Assembly (NCBI RefSeq): GCF_001039355.2
Contig: NW_019773548.1
Span: forward strand, 582,618 to 646,617
Length of the DNA stretch: 64,000 nt
Source of the DNA: Lingula anatina
Lineage: Eukaryota > Brachiopoda > Lingulata > Lingulida > Lingulidae
Reading direction: 5' to 3'
The notes beneath the pieces are model-generated. The model was not told the origin of the DNA, did not search any database, and saw nothing but the letters and a program-made list of their open reading frames with translations. The first letter of the stretch is position 1; every line of letters begins with the position of its first letter. Shown here piece after piece: positions 1-13,767 of this stretch. A program made the translations under genes and the position numbers.

Positions 1-268
1 TCAGGGATTGGGTCGCCTCCACTTCTTCATCCTACAGGATGGGAAAAAAATAAATAAATACCAGTAGAAAATTGTCCCCCATAATGATTGATATTTAATT
101 AATCCCAAATTTCCAACAAATTAAGCCCAGAAGAAAAGACATTCAAATCTCTTATATCCCTTATTTGAACAAACCTACACTGCCAGTTCAATGTACATGC
201 AAAATGTAGTTTTAGACATTGTTCTTTTAAGACTAATACTGCATTTTATTTGATTGCAGGCGTGTGTG

Positions 269-312
<44 letters not shown>

Positions 313-880
313 GTTATATTTTAAAAGTACTTGGAGATACAAAACATGCAAGGATATTAAGTTTCCAAGCTAAGTAAGAACTCTCAAGATTTTAGGTCTC
401 GTCTCCGCGTTTTGAGAATTGATAACTGCGCCTATACTAAACACTCTACGAAAAGGGCTGTCGAGCTCGCAAGAAGTGTAGAATTTGCAGTTTAATTGTC
501 ACTTGGTCTCACTTTGTGCGGTTATTCTCGTTGAAATAAACACGGTTACCATAGCATTAATTGAGGGAGTTTTACCGAAGACTCTGCCTGGGAGGAACGC
601 TGTGGTCGTTGGGTTTTCTTCTTAGCTTTCGGCATTCTATAGTAGATCAATGAAGTTCACAATCCTTTAAGAAAGGCGGGAGATCGGAAAGTTGTATCCG
701 CTCTCGCGAAATGAAGTTGCAAGACTTCTTAGTTTTATTTTCGTATTTAGATTTTGTTTGCCCTTTGCTTGAAATGAAAAAAGGGATCGCAAATCTTAGC
801 TTATCGAAGAAAATTTAATAAAAGCATCCGTTCGGATTGAAAATAATTAGCAAAACTTTTGAAAATCAATACCATCCGAA
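1..880. other. Gene-free upstream flank with (GA)n tract
   Basis: No open frame with coding character is visible on either strand. The only distinctive structure is a GT/GA microsatellite, with about 18 GA units at roughly 273-309. The stretch leads into the RFT1 promoter and could hold distal regulatory sequence or the tail of a neighbouring gene, but nothing supports either. Confidence 0.6.
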
Positions 881-1175
881 GTGTATGTCACGTGATCATA
901 ACAAACATGGCAGCGCCCACGAATCTGGAGCGTGGCAGTCGTACGTACTGTATATCCGAAAAATGGATGAGATGAAAGGACTATGGGGAATGTTCAGTTT
1001 GTATTCAATCTGACTAACTACTGTTAAAATACAAACTGCATATATATAGATTTGTTGTAGCTGCGGTTTACATAAAACAACATCTCTGCAGCACCTGTAT
1101 GTTGTACTTGCTTGGAGACAGGAAATCGACACAGTAATATTTCGTTAATAACACTCACAGTACCCAGAGGACAAA
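881..1175 (+). promoter_or_regulatory. Putative RFT1 promoter and 5' UTR
   Basis: The 295 bases before the RFT1 start carry a palindromic E-box TCACGTGA (888-895), the type bound by bHLH-zip factors, and shortly after it AAACATGGC (903-911), which resembles a YY1 site. No TATA box stands at a suitable distance, in keeping with a housekeeping-type promoter. The transcription start cannot be placed from sequence alone. An overlapping minus-strand frame here (896-1132) has no coding character. Confidence 0.35.
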
Positions 1176-4100
1176 ATGTCGGGGTCTGTCGAAGATGATA
1201 CCAATGTGCTGTTAAGTGCAGCAGCTTCTGCTTCTTATCGGATGTTACTCAATGTAAGTAGAGGCACTGTTTATTACTAATTTTCCCAGTAGATTCTTAG
1301 ATCCAGATATCTGAAAGGCCAGAAGGCAAAGGCGATTTTAACACAGACTTTTAACTGTGTTATTTACATTGTGTTTAGTCAAGGAAATTCTTTATAATGC
1401 AGTGCTACTAGTACATTCAAAGCAATTATCCCTGTGGTTGCATCCGTATTTACATTTAATTTCTTTTTCTTGAACTGTATTTGCTGAAGTATATGTATCT
1501 ATGATATAGATAATATACAGTACCTGTTAAAGATGTCCATTTGTTGATTTATTAACCAGCTAGGTCAAAAATCCATAAAACAAACTACTTTGCAGGATTT
1601 AGTATTGAAATAGAATTAAGTTTCTCTGAAACTGTTAGGCCAAGTTATGTGATCCGGAATGCGTTTGTCAAATTCTAGTAGGGCATTTTCATGCAGCTTT
1701 ACATACATGTGTCACTAACTCTAAGTTATTTGGAATTCTCTTTATTTCAGCTAATGTTCCGAGTCTTGAGTTTTGTGATGAATGGAGTTTTACTGCACTA
1801 TGTGACCAGCCAGATGTTGGGGGTGGTTAATGTCAGGTAAAAACCAAGAATATAGCTTCAACGAGAAAGGTCAGCAACAAATTCAGGATTAGCTGTTGAC
1901 TGAAGAAAGAAATAACTGCTTTGTGCATAAAATGCTTTAAGTGCTAAATCTCTTCATACACTCAATCTGCACGACATTTCATGCACAGCCCCTTTATAAC
2001 TCTACTTTAAGTATACAAAATTATAGAAATTTGCATTATAAGTCATATTCACAACATTTGAAACATATGACTATTTTAAGTGCTTATGAATTTCTGGTAG
2101 GTCCAAAAAGAATTTTAAAACATTGAAAACTGTGCTTCCAGTGGCACAAAACACGTATAACGCAGCTGATGTAATTCTTTGCTGAGTCTCTTACCTCATT
2201 TTTGCAAGTAACCCCATTACAAGTACCACATTCTATGAAAGTTCCCTGTTCACAGCTTTTTATCTTTTGTTTCAGACTTATCTTACTACACAGTACCATA
2301 TTGCTAGTGGCCAGGGAGGGCTTCAGAAGAGCTTGTGTCAGTAAAAGCAGTAAACAAAACTGGGGACAGGTCATCAACTTAGTGTGGTGTATGTAAGTAG
2401 TGTGACAGGTCATCAACTNTGGATAAATACAGGGGTACACATTCACCGTGTGCATATGAAACATATCCTAGCCAGAAATTCCACACCAAATCCAACTCTT
2501 CTTCCCTAATTTTACTCAATGTTGTGAAGTATGTTGTCTGCTCTAGTTGACACACCTTGAGTATGTTGTGACAAGATGCATTACACGACAGTACGAAGTA
2601 TACCATTTCAGGCCAAATATTTTACCCCGAATTCAGTATGGGCACGCTTTTTGCATTGCTTTTATTACAGATATTACATATGTTTCTGTCTTTTTTTCTT
2701 AATTCAGAGTTCCTATTGGAATTTTGACTGCCATGGTATTCAGTTACGTGTGGCTCTATCTGTTGGAAGTTCCTGATCCTATTCAGATGCCAAACTACCA
2801 CATTGGCGTATACAGCTATGCCTCCTGTGCTGTGATTGAGATATTGTCAGAACCTGTCTGGCTTACGGCCCACGCTTTCCTGTTTGTAAAACTGAAGGTA
2901 ATATCCTGGCAACCAGTCTTCTTTGTTGTTGAATTGATCCTTTTATCACACATTAAACATGGCCTGATCTAGTACTTCCAAGGTACTTCTTCTCCTGCCT
3001 AAGAAACAGTGAAATGAGACAAAAACCAAGCATTTTTCCATATCTGTATCCTACAAAGTATAGTAATATTTTCATTGTCTTTTGTTGTAAATTGCCAAGG
3101 GAAATGAGGCAAATTATGGCTTAAAGCTTTTGAGTGGTAATTTTCTTTAACATAATGTCTTTCTGATCAGTTGTATTTTGTTGGGTTTTGAAGATGATGG
3201 TCAATATATAGTTTTACCATGTGTCTATATATTACATTCCAGGCAGTGATAGAAAGTGTGTGTATTATTACCAGGAGTATGATCAATATTCTACTGGTGG
3301 TGTATTTTCCTGACTGGGGGATAATTGCCTTTTCAGTAGCACAGGTAAGATTTGTGTGGGGTTTGATGTGTGCTGTTGTGTGGATATGAGGCTATACAAG
3401 TGTGTGTGTGTGTGTGTGAGTGCGTAGGTGTGTGTGTGCGTGGGTGTGTGCATATTCACAGGCAGTTCCATACTGAGAAGTTGTGTGGTTTGGCTAGTAC
3501 CCTCATCTCTTGTCTTAAACGTTTATTATTATTATTTTTTTATTTAAACAATTTTAGACATTTTGCCAGTGCATGTGTGTGACATGCTGGAACATAGTGA
3601 CCATATGTTATCAGGCTGAAACACTGTTACTTCCATTTAAAAATTAAGTTTTTGTATCAGATTTTATTATAATAATTCCATTTTTATCGTAATTTTTATC
3701 ATAATCTTGTTTCCAGATAGTGTTCACTGTGTTGTGGGTGACTGCGTACTATGCTTACTTCAGTTGGTATGTTTCCACACAGCAGAAGAAAGATGACAGT
3801 TTCCCAGTGAAATCTGTAAGAGAGTTTTTACCAACAAAAGCACCTGGAAAGGTAAAATGAAATTTAAATTATTGATAGAAGACTTGAGATTGTGGGAAAT
3901 CTCTGAATTATATACATCAGGATTATTGTCAAAAATTTGAGGTTGTTCATGTAAGTTGTTCTAATAATGTTCTAATAATTAATAATTGAAAGCTAACTGG
4001 AAACTTTGGACTTTCCTGGTAACTTCAACAGTAGGGCATGTTTTACTTAATTTATTGGACAAGGAATGTATATTGTTTATGTAAACATATTTCATTCACA

Positions 4101-7100
4101 GCCATGGATTAGTACACATTTGGTGGTGCTGACCTGGAGTTTTGTCAAACAGTCATTTCTGAAGCAACTCCTGACTGAAGGCAAGTGAATTGTTACATGA
4201 AGTATCGGACTAGTTTTTCACACTAGTTTCACACTAGTTTGGTAAAACATGAATGTTCCAAACAGACACTGAGGGACTCACGCCCCCAGTTTAGCCTCAG
4301 AGATACAGTACCTTCTCCTCTTTCTCTCCCCCCCTCCCCACCTAAAGTATATTAAGTGAAACGAGACAGAAATCCATTATTTTTCCATCCTTGTGCCCTC
4401 CATGTAAATGTTCATCTTTGAAGAAAAAACCTTATGGCTCCTCTAAAGCCCCTAATTAGCAAATTTCTGGATCCTCTAATAAAAGGTCCCAAGAGATGAA
4501 AAAACTCAGAATATTTTTAATTGCTTAGATATAATGAATAGACATTAGTTTAAAGTCATTTGATACAATAAGGCTGATGCTGACAAAATATTTGTTTCAA
4601 TATTTTCTCTCCAGGTGAATATTATGTCATGACAGTGTTTGGGGTTCTCAGTTTTGCTGAGCAGGGAGTCTATGATGTCATCAATAATCTCGGTTCTCTA
4701 GCAGCAAGGTTTATCTTTCAAGCAGTTGAAGAGAGCGGTTACCTGTTTTTTTCACAAACATTAACCAGAGAAGTACCTATCAAAGAGCAGAACAAGGTCA
4801 TTACTAGTAACATAACATGCAAAGGATGTCAAAAAGTTTTGCAGTCAGTTCATATATTTTTCCCTGTCAGATAGTACAATACGCCACTCTTCATGTGCAT
4901 CAGTGTCTAATATCTGCTGACTTTATTTTTTCAGTTATTGTTACATGTGAGGGTATAGTGAAAAATGAGTTTTAAAAATTCAGATGTTTGTATAAGGATT
5001 TAATATGATTAAACAGATTTTAATCAATATTGTATGATAATTCTTTGATCAAGAATTAGTGAAGCAAAGGTACATGTATTCAGCAGTTTTGACCATTGTT
5101 TTTAATTTTTATTTCTTAATTTTGTTAATTGTGAGGAATTGGTCTCAAAATAATATATCTAGCTCATCAAAATTCTGTTTTGCAGGACACAATTCTGCTT
5201 GCGTCCAGAGTTCTGGAAAGTCTCCTAAAACTTGTTACATACATAGGGCTCATCGTGCTGATATTTGGTTACTCATACTCCTACCTGTTCCTGGACCTTT
5301 ATGGAGGGAACACTCTTAGTCAAGGACCAGGTAAAATAACACACCTCTGTTTACCTAAGACTAGTCTAGATAATAGTCTGCAAGATGAACTCTGGTGCTA
5401 GCATAATGTCAGAGAAATTAAAGCCTTGGCAGTGAAATTTTTTAATGTGTCTGTTACTGGGGACCTTGTCTGCTTTGGGCTAGTAGAATCCTAACATTAG
5501 CTCTGATTTCAGCAATGATGCAAATAAATAATGATGATACAGTGCTTCACTAGTAACAGTTTATGATAGAACAGTATAATGAGATTGCTTTCTGATCTTT
5601 ATTGCACATCATCATTTAAAAAGGTGAAATATTTTACCTCTATCTCTTCTTTTATCTCCAGGTCCAATGTTACTGCGAGTGTACTGTCTCTATGTACTCA
5701 TCATTGCTATCAATGGCACCACCGAATGTTTTGTGTTTGCAGCTATGAGTAAGCTGGATGTTGATAGGTCAGTCTGCAATTTGTTAAACAGCACATGATT
5801 GGCTATACATATTTGAGTGTTGCAGTGGTTAATTTGTGTCTTTTTAATTCAAGTTTTGTGTGAAATGTAATAGCCAGAGAGTGCATTTTTATTTAAAAAT
5901 TTGAAAATATTTAAAACTGTAGGGGAGTGAATGAAGTATGATTGCATATCATTGTTATTTGCGAATTAATTTTTAGCAAAATTATTGAAAAGTTTCTAAA
6001 GATATCCTATCCAAGAATTTCTTTCCAAATCAGTTTTCTTTGAGAAAAAGAATGGAATTTTCTCCTGCTCACAGATCATTTATCATACCTTTCCTGCACT
6101 TGGATATGTTTTATACAATACCATTTCTAATTAATTGATATAGCTCTAAATAACTAGTCAGTCAGTTAGAATGCCATGTATTTTCTACCTTTAACATTCC
6201 AGATATAACTACAAAATGATGCTGTTTTCTCTGCTGTTTCTGCTGGCATCCTGGTCTCTCACTCAGTGGCTGGGAAGTGTAGGCTTCATCCTGGCCAACT
6301 GTTTGAACATGCTAGCTAGAATAATACATAGGTAGGTACTGTAATTATTCTGCAGATGTGAACTTCACAAATTAATTTTTTTCCTAAAATGACATAATAA
6401 CTGAGGGCTGACTTTGTCATGTTGAGAGGTACAGTTTTCTATGCAGCATAAGTTTGACTGGTCGTAACATATAACACTGCATTGGGTTTTACTCTCTTTC
6501 TCAAGACTCACTTAACAATAAAAAATAAACCTGTTAGATGGTTTGTGTCAAGTAAAGGGGGGAGGGAGGGTTTGTTTTTGTGAATCTTCTGTGTAATAGC
6601 CAGGCTATCAAATTGTCAACCTCTCATACCGGCAGTGCAGATAACTACTGTTCTGTGTGAAAAAGGGCATTTACTCCACTAAGATAGATGTCTTGTTATT
6701 CCAGTGTCTACTTTATCAACCTGTACTACGAGGGCAGTGAATTTCACCCTCTAAGAGGCATCCTACCTTCAGCACCTGTGATGATCTCTCTGACAGCTTC
6801 ACTTTTGATCACAGCTCTCTCTGAGGTATAGACATGAATTTTTCAGTGGAAATCATAGTGAAAGATCTCTTAAATGATTGAAACAGAAGTTTTTTCAAAT
6901 AAGCCAATAAGTCTGAAGAATAGTCCAAAGATTTAAAGTGCAATGTGAAAAATAATGAATCATAATAAGTGTTATTTTGGACTTATTTGTCTTATCAGCT
7001 TCCCCCTTTTTGTAACTGCTGCACGGTCTTTACTGCTCAAATTAAAAAAGATGTACAATGTAGAATCTCCACTTGAGCAAAATTGCAAACGAGTGTAAAA

Positions 7101-7153
7101 ACATCGTGTGTTTTACTATTTACTATGATTTATTCATTGGCAGCTCCAAACAC

Positions 7154-7201
<48 letters not shown>

Positions 7202-7444
7202 TTGTGTGTGTGTGTGTGTGTCACTGTTTGGTGTGTGTGTGAACCAAGACTTAAATTTGTTAATTTTTTCCAGCAACTCCTATGCTGTGATAAAGGCAAT
7301 CTCTATAGACTGGTGCATTTCGGGATAGGTGTCGTCTGCGGGCTGTCGGTCCTGGGTTCCATATACCTAAGTGAAAAGCAGCTGCTGATATTTATAAAAG
7401 AACAGTATCAGAAAATGAAAAAAATAAAGACTAAGACGAATTAG
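1176..7444 (+). CDS. RFT1: RFT1 homologue, ER lipid-linked-oligosaccharide flippase family (13 exons)
   Basis: Multi-pass ER membrane protein of the RFT1 family (MOP/MATE-like fold), needed for assembly of the dolichol-linked N-glycan precursor; its direct flippase activity is debated. Exons read from splice sites and frame: 1176-1253, 1751-1836, 2276-2392, 2708-2897, 3243-3344, 3717-3851, 4102-4180, 4615-4796, 5186-5330, 5662-5767, 6203-6331, 6705-6825, 7274-7444. They sum to 1641 bases (546 aa plus stop), close to the human length of about 541. Family hallmarks are clear: GVVNVR at the end of exon 2, [10 protein letters not shown] in exon 3 (its first FRR arginine, residue 72, matches human Arg67, altered in RFT1-CDG), LLEVPDP in exon 4, [15 protein letters not shown] in exon 7, [13 protein letters not shown] in exon 8 and [10 protein letters not shown] in exon 11. 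All introns are GT-AG except intron 7 (GC-AG). Intron 3 contains an assembly N at 2419. Only the 3'-most exon boundaries rest on weaker conservation. Confidence 0.97.
2419..2419. other. Assembly gap (single N) in RFT1 intron 3
   Basis: An isolated N. The 14 bases just before it (ACAGGTCATCAACT) repeat the end of exon 3 about 38 bases upstream, suggesting imperfect joining. The coding frame is unaffected because the N is intronic. Confidence 0.7.
4181..4614 (+). other. GC-AG intron 7 of RFT1
   Basis: Exon 7 must end at 4180 (G) to join GT at 4615 and encode the conserved LTEG-EYYVM. The intron then starts GCAAGT, the consensus for rare GC-AG introns, and ends CTCCAG. The only nearby GT alternative (from 4185) would create an in-frame TGA on joining to exon 8. 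Confidence 0.85.
7157..7220 (+). repeat. (CT)n(GT)n compound microsatellite in last RFT1 intron
   Basis: About 19 CT units followed by GT units, ending about 50 bases upstream of the last exon's acceptor (7273). It is pyrimidine-rich on the sense strand, so length changes could affect recognition of the acceptor. That effect is inference. Confidence 0.9.
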
Positions 7445-7533
7445 TAATATTCATTACATTTCATAGTTAATAACATTAACGCTGATGTTTTATTTTCCTT
7501 TTCCATAAGTATATTTCTATGATCATGTTATAA

Positions 7534-7539
7534 AATAAA
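7534..7539 (+). terminator. Polyadenylation signal of RFT1
   Basis: Canonical AATAAA, 90 bases after the RFT1 stop codon at 7444; no better candidate lies closer. Confidence 0.6.
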
Positions 7540-7603
7540 AGCTAATCAGTAAGAAAACCTATAGTGTCTTTGTTGTATAATACGTAAACGATACAATTCA
7601 CAA

Positions 7604-7947
7604 TTAAAGGGATAATAACTCTTCATATGATATCTATATTTCACAATAAAAACATTGTAAACAACTCATAGAAATATAATATATTCTGTTTTACCACAAA
7701 AACGGCAATTATAGCTATTATTCTGATATCTGAGCTTGTCTTCAGATCACTTGACCTCTATTGATGGCTGTACTCAGTTATAAACTCTTAAGAGATTAAA
7801 AGAAAAACCAAACTTTTTAGAAAAAAATCAGGGACTAACTTTGAATGTAAAAATGGATTCATTAACCATTGGTAAGTATGGGAAAATTGTTGTTTACTCC
7901 AGGAAAATTCATTTTTTGGCCAAAACGAAGTGTTATTATCCCTTTAA
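7604..7947. mobile_element. Small piggyBac-like non-autonomous element (TTAA ends)
   Basis: The left end reads TTAAAGGGATAATAACTCTT (7604-7623) and the right end is GTTATTATCCCTTTAA (7932-7947). These are perfect inverted repeats for 16 bases, including a TTAA at both outer edges. TTAA target duplication is the hallmark of the piggyBac superfamily. The 344 bp body is AT-rich and non-coding, so this would be a MITE moved by a transposase encoded elsewhere. It lies just 3' of RFT1. Confidence 0.6.
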
Positions 7948-10900
7948 TGTGTAAAGCCTGCCACACACTACCGTATAAAGAGACGCGTATAGGTATCGTA
8001 TGTGAAATAGATAAAATGTGCAAATTTGAGACACTCTCCCGACCTATAAGAACAAGTATATAAGCAGCGTGTGAAATTATTTTGGAAAAAATTGTTCAAA
8101 ACATCTTATATATCGCTCCGTGCATGCGAAAGATATAGTGAGATGTTCTTGCGCGTTACAGACAACGCAACGTATAAGTTCATAGACCTCCTCCAACACC
8201 TGATTTACTAGTAGGCTAGTGCTGCAGCTTGGTGGTTCTATAGGGTCTACCATTACATATAGTCCAGACCGGGGCTGGCCTACGGGGTTCACTTGGGGGC
8301 CTCCGCTCCTACCCGAGGTTCTTCAAGGATGACATTTCCCTCTGCTACGGTGCCTTAATCGTTTCCTTTCTTTCTTGGTCTTCTTTTGATCTGTTTTCCT
8401 CCTTCTCTCTTCTTCCTTTACGGCACTGACGGTAGCATGCTGAAATTCATTGTGCATGAACAAGGTCAGTAACGGTTATTTTTCTCATAAAGTCCGATTA
8501 TAAAAAGGCAACATGAAGTGTTAACAAATTTATTTAAGGACACAAGTTGTGTCAGCCTAATAGCGCTCGTAGCGTTCTCTAGCGGCAGTTAACAGTGCAC
8601 AGAAAACACCCACAGCGTTGCCGAACATTCAAGCTATTTTTTATGAGATCTTGGAATACTACAACTTTGCGTGTTTTTCCTGAAAGTAGATGTTTGGAAA
8701 ATGATTTCAATTCTCCAAGAACAAGAAACACAAACAATGTAAGAGACGAGACAAGTTACAATACTTACAGTAGTCGGCATATAGAAAGAGGGACGTGGCG
8801 ATGGATGTATCTATACCCATAACCAGTATGAAAATGTTAGAAATCAGTAACATATGCAGCCGAGAGCGGGCGGTAGACGACTTTTAAACCTGCTTAATAA
8901 ACGTAAGTTCATTAATATTTTTATCAAATTTGGGAGCAACGAACTTTCAAAGGCTAACACTTCAATTGTATGAGGTGATAGCGTGCCTAGCAGACGCAAC
9001 TTACGCTGCATGCTGGGTAAAAAGGGCAAACTTCCGGTTTTGTTCCGTAATACGGCAGTGATAATAAGCCTACGTACGAGGTCGGAGACGATGCTTACGC
9101 TAAAACTGGATGCAACTGATTTGAGAATTTTATCAAAGGCTGAAATATTACAAAAAACATCATAAAACTAAAAATAATGGCCATCGCTAAAAGACGTAAA
9201 GATTTTTCAATTTAAAAAACGACACTGCGAAAGTAGCTTTTAATTGAGTTAGGCCTATTTTATAATTTAGGCCTACAATAGGTCCTAAACATTTCAGACA
9301 TTTTATGAGACGTAAGACAGGCCCATATGCTTCCTGACAAGCGGCCGATTTTCTCTTTCAGTAAAAATAAACTTGATCGATTGGAGAAAGTGAGATGTTG
9401 CTGCGAGCGACAGTAACGAAGGTTTAAAATTAGGCCTATGTCCCTAAAGCCCGTTTACGGTGTTCTGTGTGAGAACGGATAAATCTAGATAGGCCTATTA
9501 TTTTTAGTGATTTAAATTGCTAGATTTAAATTGCTCTTAGTAAAGTATAGTAAAGTAAAGTAAAGTAAAGTAAAGTAAAGTCAAGTTCCACACGGACAAA
9601 CAAGTAGCCTATTCCGCTCGCTTACTTTTAATAAAATTAAAAAAAATATTAAATGGATATTTCTGTGTGAGAACGGATAAATCTATTAACTGTTATATTT
9701 CTATAGGCCCTATATTGAAAAAGAGGGTCGATGTCGACAAAATTCATTATGAACGGTCGCTATGAATAAGGGGTTTAGGGATGATGGTTTTACATGTATG
9801 GAGGAGGGTTATGAGGAAGACCCATCAAACGAATCCCACCAAACGGTCAGTTTAGAAAGTACTGTAGATGGCTAGAACTTCGCGGTGCTAAAGATAACAA
9901 CAGGCAAGGGCGGGTGTCAAATTTAGAAAAATAGAGAAAAAAGAAAGATACGTGTAATTATGGGGTATAGGCCTTATTAATATCCCACCACTAACCCCGA
10001 TACCCCAAAGGCAGTGTGGTACCAGTTTGCTGGAGTAAGAATAAATTCTACTGTAACACCCACCAGGCGTCTCCTTTGTACGGGGAGGTCAAATGGCGCC
10101 ATTTGCAACTAAAAAAAAGTCGCTGTTTAATCATGCACTACCATATTGAAGCATATTAATGTTAGATATGTAGACGTGGATTCCTTTCCATAGGGTCTGT
10201 TTTCAGCAGTTAGCTAGGTCTCTAATCCACCGTAGATAAGCACGAGAGTCACATTGATATACCTGCGTATCAATTCAGCATGCTTTAAGGAATATATTGG
10301 GGTTCAAACATGTGGTTACTGCATTGATGATAGGCCTACATCTGTCAAGAAACAGGATTTAAACACATTTTAGTCATCGCATTTTAAGTGCCATTTTATT
10401 TATTTAGCGTTAGCCCATAAGTAGCATATAAAAAGAAAAGTATCCGCAGCGAATTTTGGTGTCTGCGGAATGTTGCAATACGCCCACACGACTTTGATAT
10501 TGGCTTTGGTTTTGACTATCGTTTTTTTTTTTTTTTTTTTTTCAAAACTAGTGTCGACAAACTTGATTTATGACAAACCCGTTGAAAATAAAAAAAGGAA
10601 CATTGATTATAATTAACGCTTAAGGTACTTGGCATGTAAGACCAAAAACTCAGGCAAATAAATGTCAATCTCCTAAAATGGTGAAAACATGAACGTATAG
10701 CACACGATATGAAGAGGACCTTATAGTTATGTTAAAATTTTATAGTGCTTTGAGACCAATTATTTTAGCATTGTTAAAATATATCAACATGCATTACGTT
10801 GGTGTTTCTTGCGTGATCTATCGAATTACGGCATGAATCTTACTACAAACGCGAGACCGATATTATGTAATGTCGAACCACAGCTGTGACATAGAACAAA

Positions 10901-11514
10901 ATACTCGGCCGTGCTGTATTCGTCGTACGAGCACGTCATGTACATGTACGAATGCGTACCACGAGTAAAATATCGCAAGGGCAGCGAAGTAGCCAATCAA
11001 ATGCCGTGGTTTAAGCCAGATAGAACACTCGTCGCCAAGCTGTACGTGAAATTTACTCGTGCATTGTTTCGTCTGCGGCTCGACAATACACTCCTACCAT
11101 TTCACGCACGGCTCGGCGACTCTCATTGTATCTATCACAGAATACGTCAGTTGCATAAGAGGGCATTCTATTCCAGCGACCATTGAAGCTTTTATTCCGC
11201 ATGGACAATACCAGTAGTTGAATACAATACACAATACCAGCTGGGTGTTTAATACTGGGTGAAGTTTGAAATTGACTTCTGCAGTGAGGACACGGGACCT
11301 TAGGTTGGCACGTTGATATCCGGTTTGATCTCCGCGTGGAAAGACGTCTCACTAGGTCTACGCGGTTTTTTTTTCAGGTGTGACCCCCCTCTGTTCTATT
11401 TGATGTAGGTGTATATACAAGGTGTGCAGGTGATGGAAAACACACGAGTCAACACAGCTTGAATTGACAGACACATTCTCCAGTGGTAGTGGAGAACTGG
11501 ACTCACTGTTAATA

Positions 11515-11552
<38 letters not shown>

Positions 11553-13767
11553 GAAAAGAATATGTATAGAGCCTACATATGTCTACACGCGCGCGCGCGC
11601 GCACACACACACACACAGAGAGTGAGAGAGAGAGAGAGAGAGAGACGGGAAGGGCTGAGCACTCGGAGAGAGAGAAAGGAGAGGTTGGAGAGAGGGAGAG
11701 AGTTTAACACTCAGACACTTAGTAAATGCTTTTAGAAAACAGCATGCCTAAAAATCGATAACTATACCTGTAGATGCCTAATAGGGTCTATTTATTGTGC
11801 TTTGTCATATATGTAAGTACCGGGTATATGCATACAATATGAAGGGAGTTAACCTACGAGATGCTGTGTTTACTGGCTTACAGTGAAGATGGATCCCAGT
11901 ATATCTTGACCACTATCAAGATAGTTACGCCGTGCTTACTTCACTGACCATGACTCGATGGCGGACAACTATTATATGTGCGACAGCGGCGGTCGGTTAA
12001 CATGTGGGTAACCCTGTATATTTACATGTCCCCACACTCACACAGTGCAGGGCATGCCTCCATCTTATTTTGGTGTTTTACTTTCAGCACATGAAGTCGT
12101 TGATGTTATAGCGAGTGAAGTGGAGACCCCCTTCTATATGTGGACAGTCTGACGGTAGGACAATCAGTGGGTATGCAGACTAAGGGGACATGGCGGCCAA
12201 CAAGGTAATCCATGAACGTGGGAGCGTTTTTAACTTCATAATACTTTAAAGACAGTGACGGTTGCCAAGTACAAGAAATAGCAAATCTCCACTTTATACG
12301 CCCCACTGCCTCTGAACGTACTTTCGAAATACTGGAATAGGGTGTAGTGAGCGGGAAGGGGGGGGGGTTAATACCATTGTAGTGAGGGGGGGGGGGTACC
12401 ATTGTGCACATGTATGAGGACATTTTGTTGTTGTAAAGATTGAGTGTATAGTTGTTGCTCTCCATCTGTAGCTAAAGTCAAATACGGTCATAGTGACCCC
12501 CCCCCCCCTGCATGAGGCCTACTGATCCAGTTTATACTACAAGTAATAACTGAAATGTCTGCACTGTCGGCATATTTGATTGCGTCATGTCCGTGATCGG
12601 GTTTCACGTTGAGGATTGCATGGCTTTTGTTGATGCAGAATATTGAATTCACATTCCGGAATGACTGCGTTCTGCAGTTTATATAAATTTTGTTTCATTG
12701 TAAATCTCGGCAGGATTTATATGTGTAGGTCCCACTCCACTCGTTGTGGTGGTGTTATGATATTTGACCAGCTTTTTTAATCTTTTGTCTTTAACATGGT
12801 GTGTTTTTGTAATGTTTGAACAGCATATATATTGTGTACATGCATACTCTTGTCAAACATAACATGAGTTTCTTTTTACTTAAGTGAGAGGCACTTTGGC
12901 TATACTGGTAGTCGTGATAGTGGTATTTTATTTCACCGTGTCATTTTTGTTATTGGTACGTTACCACAATAGTATACATACCTTATAGTGTCATAAAAAT
13001 AATAACAATGGTAAGGATAACAGTAATGCTACTAAATTTAATATGGGACTTATAATTATGTCCCAAAGTTCTTACATCTATATTTTCCCTTCGCTTCCCT
13101 GCCTTTATTTAAAAAAAATACCAAGATTTCTCTGTCAATTACATTTTGAGTTCCAAGTAATTGTATCAATTTGAAAACCGAGGGCTTCTGCCAGTAATAT
13201 TTTAAAAAAATATATAAATGAGTGGAAAAGGGGGGTAGGGTGTGTGTGTGTGGGGGGGGGGGGGGGGGGGATAGGGGTGGCAGAGATTTTCACGCACTGT
13301 ATCTAAATGATTTCTTAGGTAGAAGTTCACTAAAATGTTTTTAAAGGTGAGTACTTCGCGAGCAGACATATCAAATCACTGCCACTAAAACGACAAAATT
13401 GCTGACCAGATACAAGTATTATAACTTGAAGGAATATCACAGGGTTTCGCTCCATCATTCCCCTTCGTTTCATTTTTCATTTCATTTCGAACTGAAAGGC
13501 CGGTAAGTAAGTCTACAAAAAATTTCTACCAGAAATTCAAAGATGCAGATTTGAATTCTTTCCCAGCTGACCGAGTGATTAATTTCGATCAATTTTCGGC
13601 AAGTGACTTTAATTTGAGTTGTGTGAGAAACCAGTACCGGTAATTAGGATGCGTTAGAGGGAATGTTCACATTTGTCTTCTTGCTTGTTATGTACCTTGA
13701 AATAAGTACAGAATCTCCGTACAAGAGGTTCCAGTAGTGAAGGTGTAGTGACGTAGTGTTGGAGATA
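7948..13767. other. Gene-free stretch with simple repeats
   Basis: No recognisable exon or RNA gene. Visible structures are a (TAAAG)n pentanucleotide tract (about 9551-9580), a perfect 16-base palindrome CAAATGGCGCCATTTG (10090-10105), a T homopolymer (about 10524-10542), a compound (GT)n...(CG)n(CA)n(GA)n region (11515-11645) and a 20-base G run (about 13251-13270). Several frames of 60-120 codons occur, but they run through low-complexity DNA or show no family resemblance. Confidence 0.6.

Noticed and set aside
3370-3582. Open frames through GT-rich DNA in an RFT1 intron
   Set aside because: Encoded by a (GT)n repeat (runs of Val/Cys) between confirmed exons.
12106-12465. 119-codon minus-strand frame
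   Set aside because: Passes through G homopolymers giving a proline run; no domain, no splice context.
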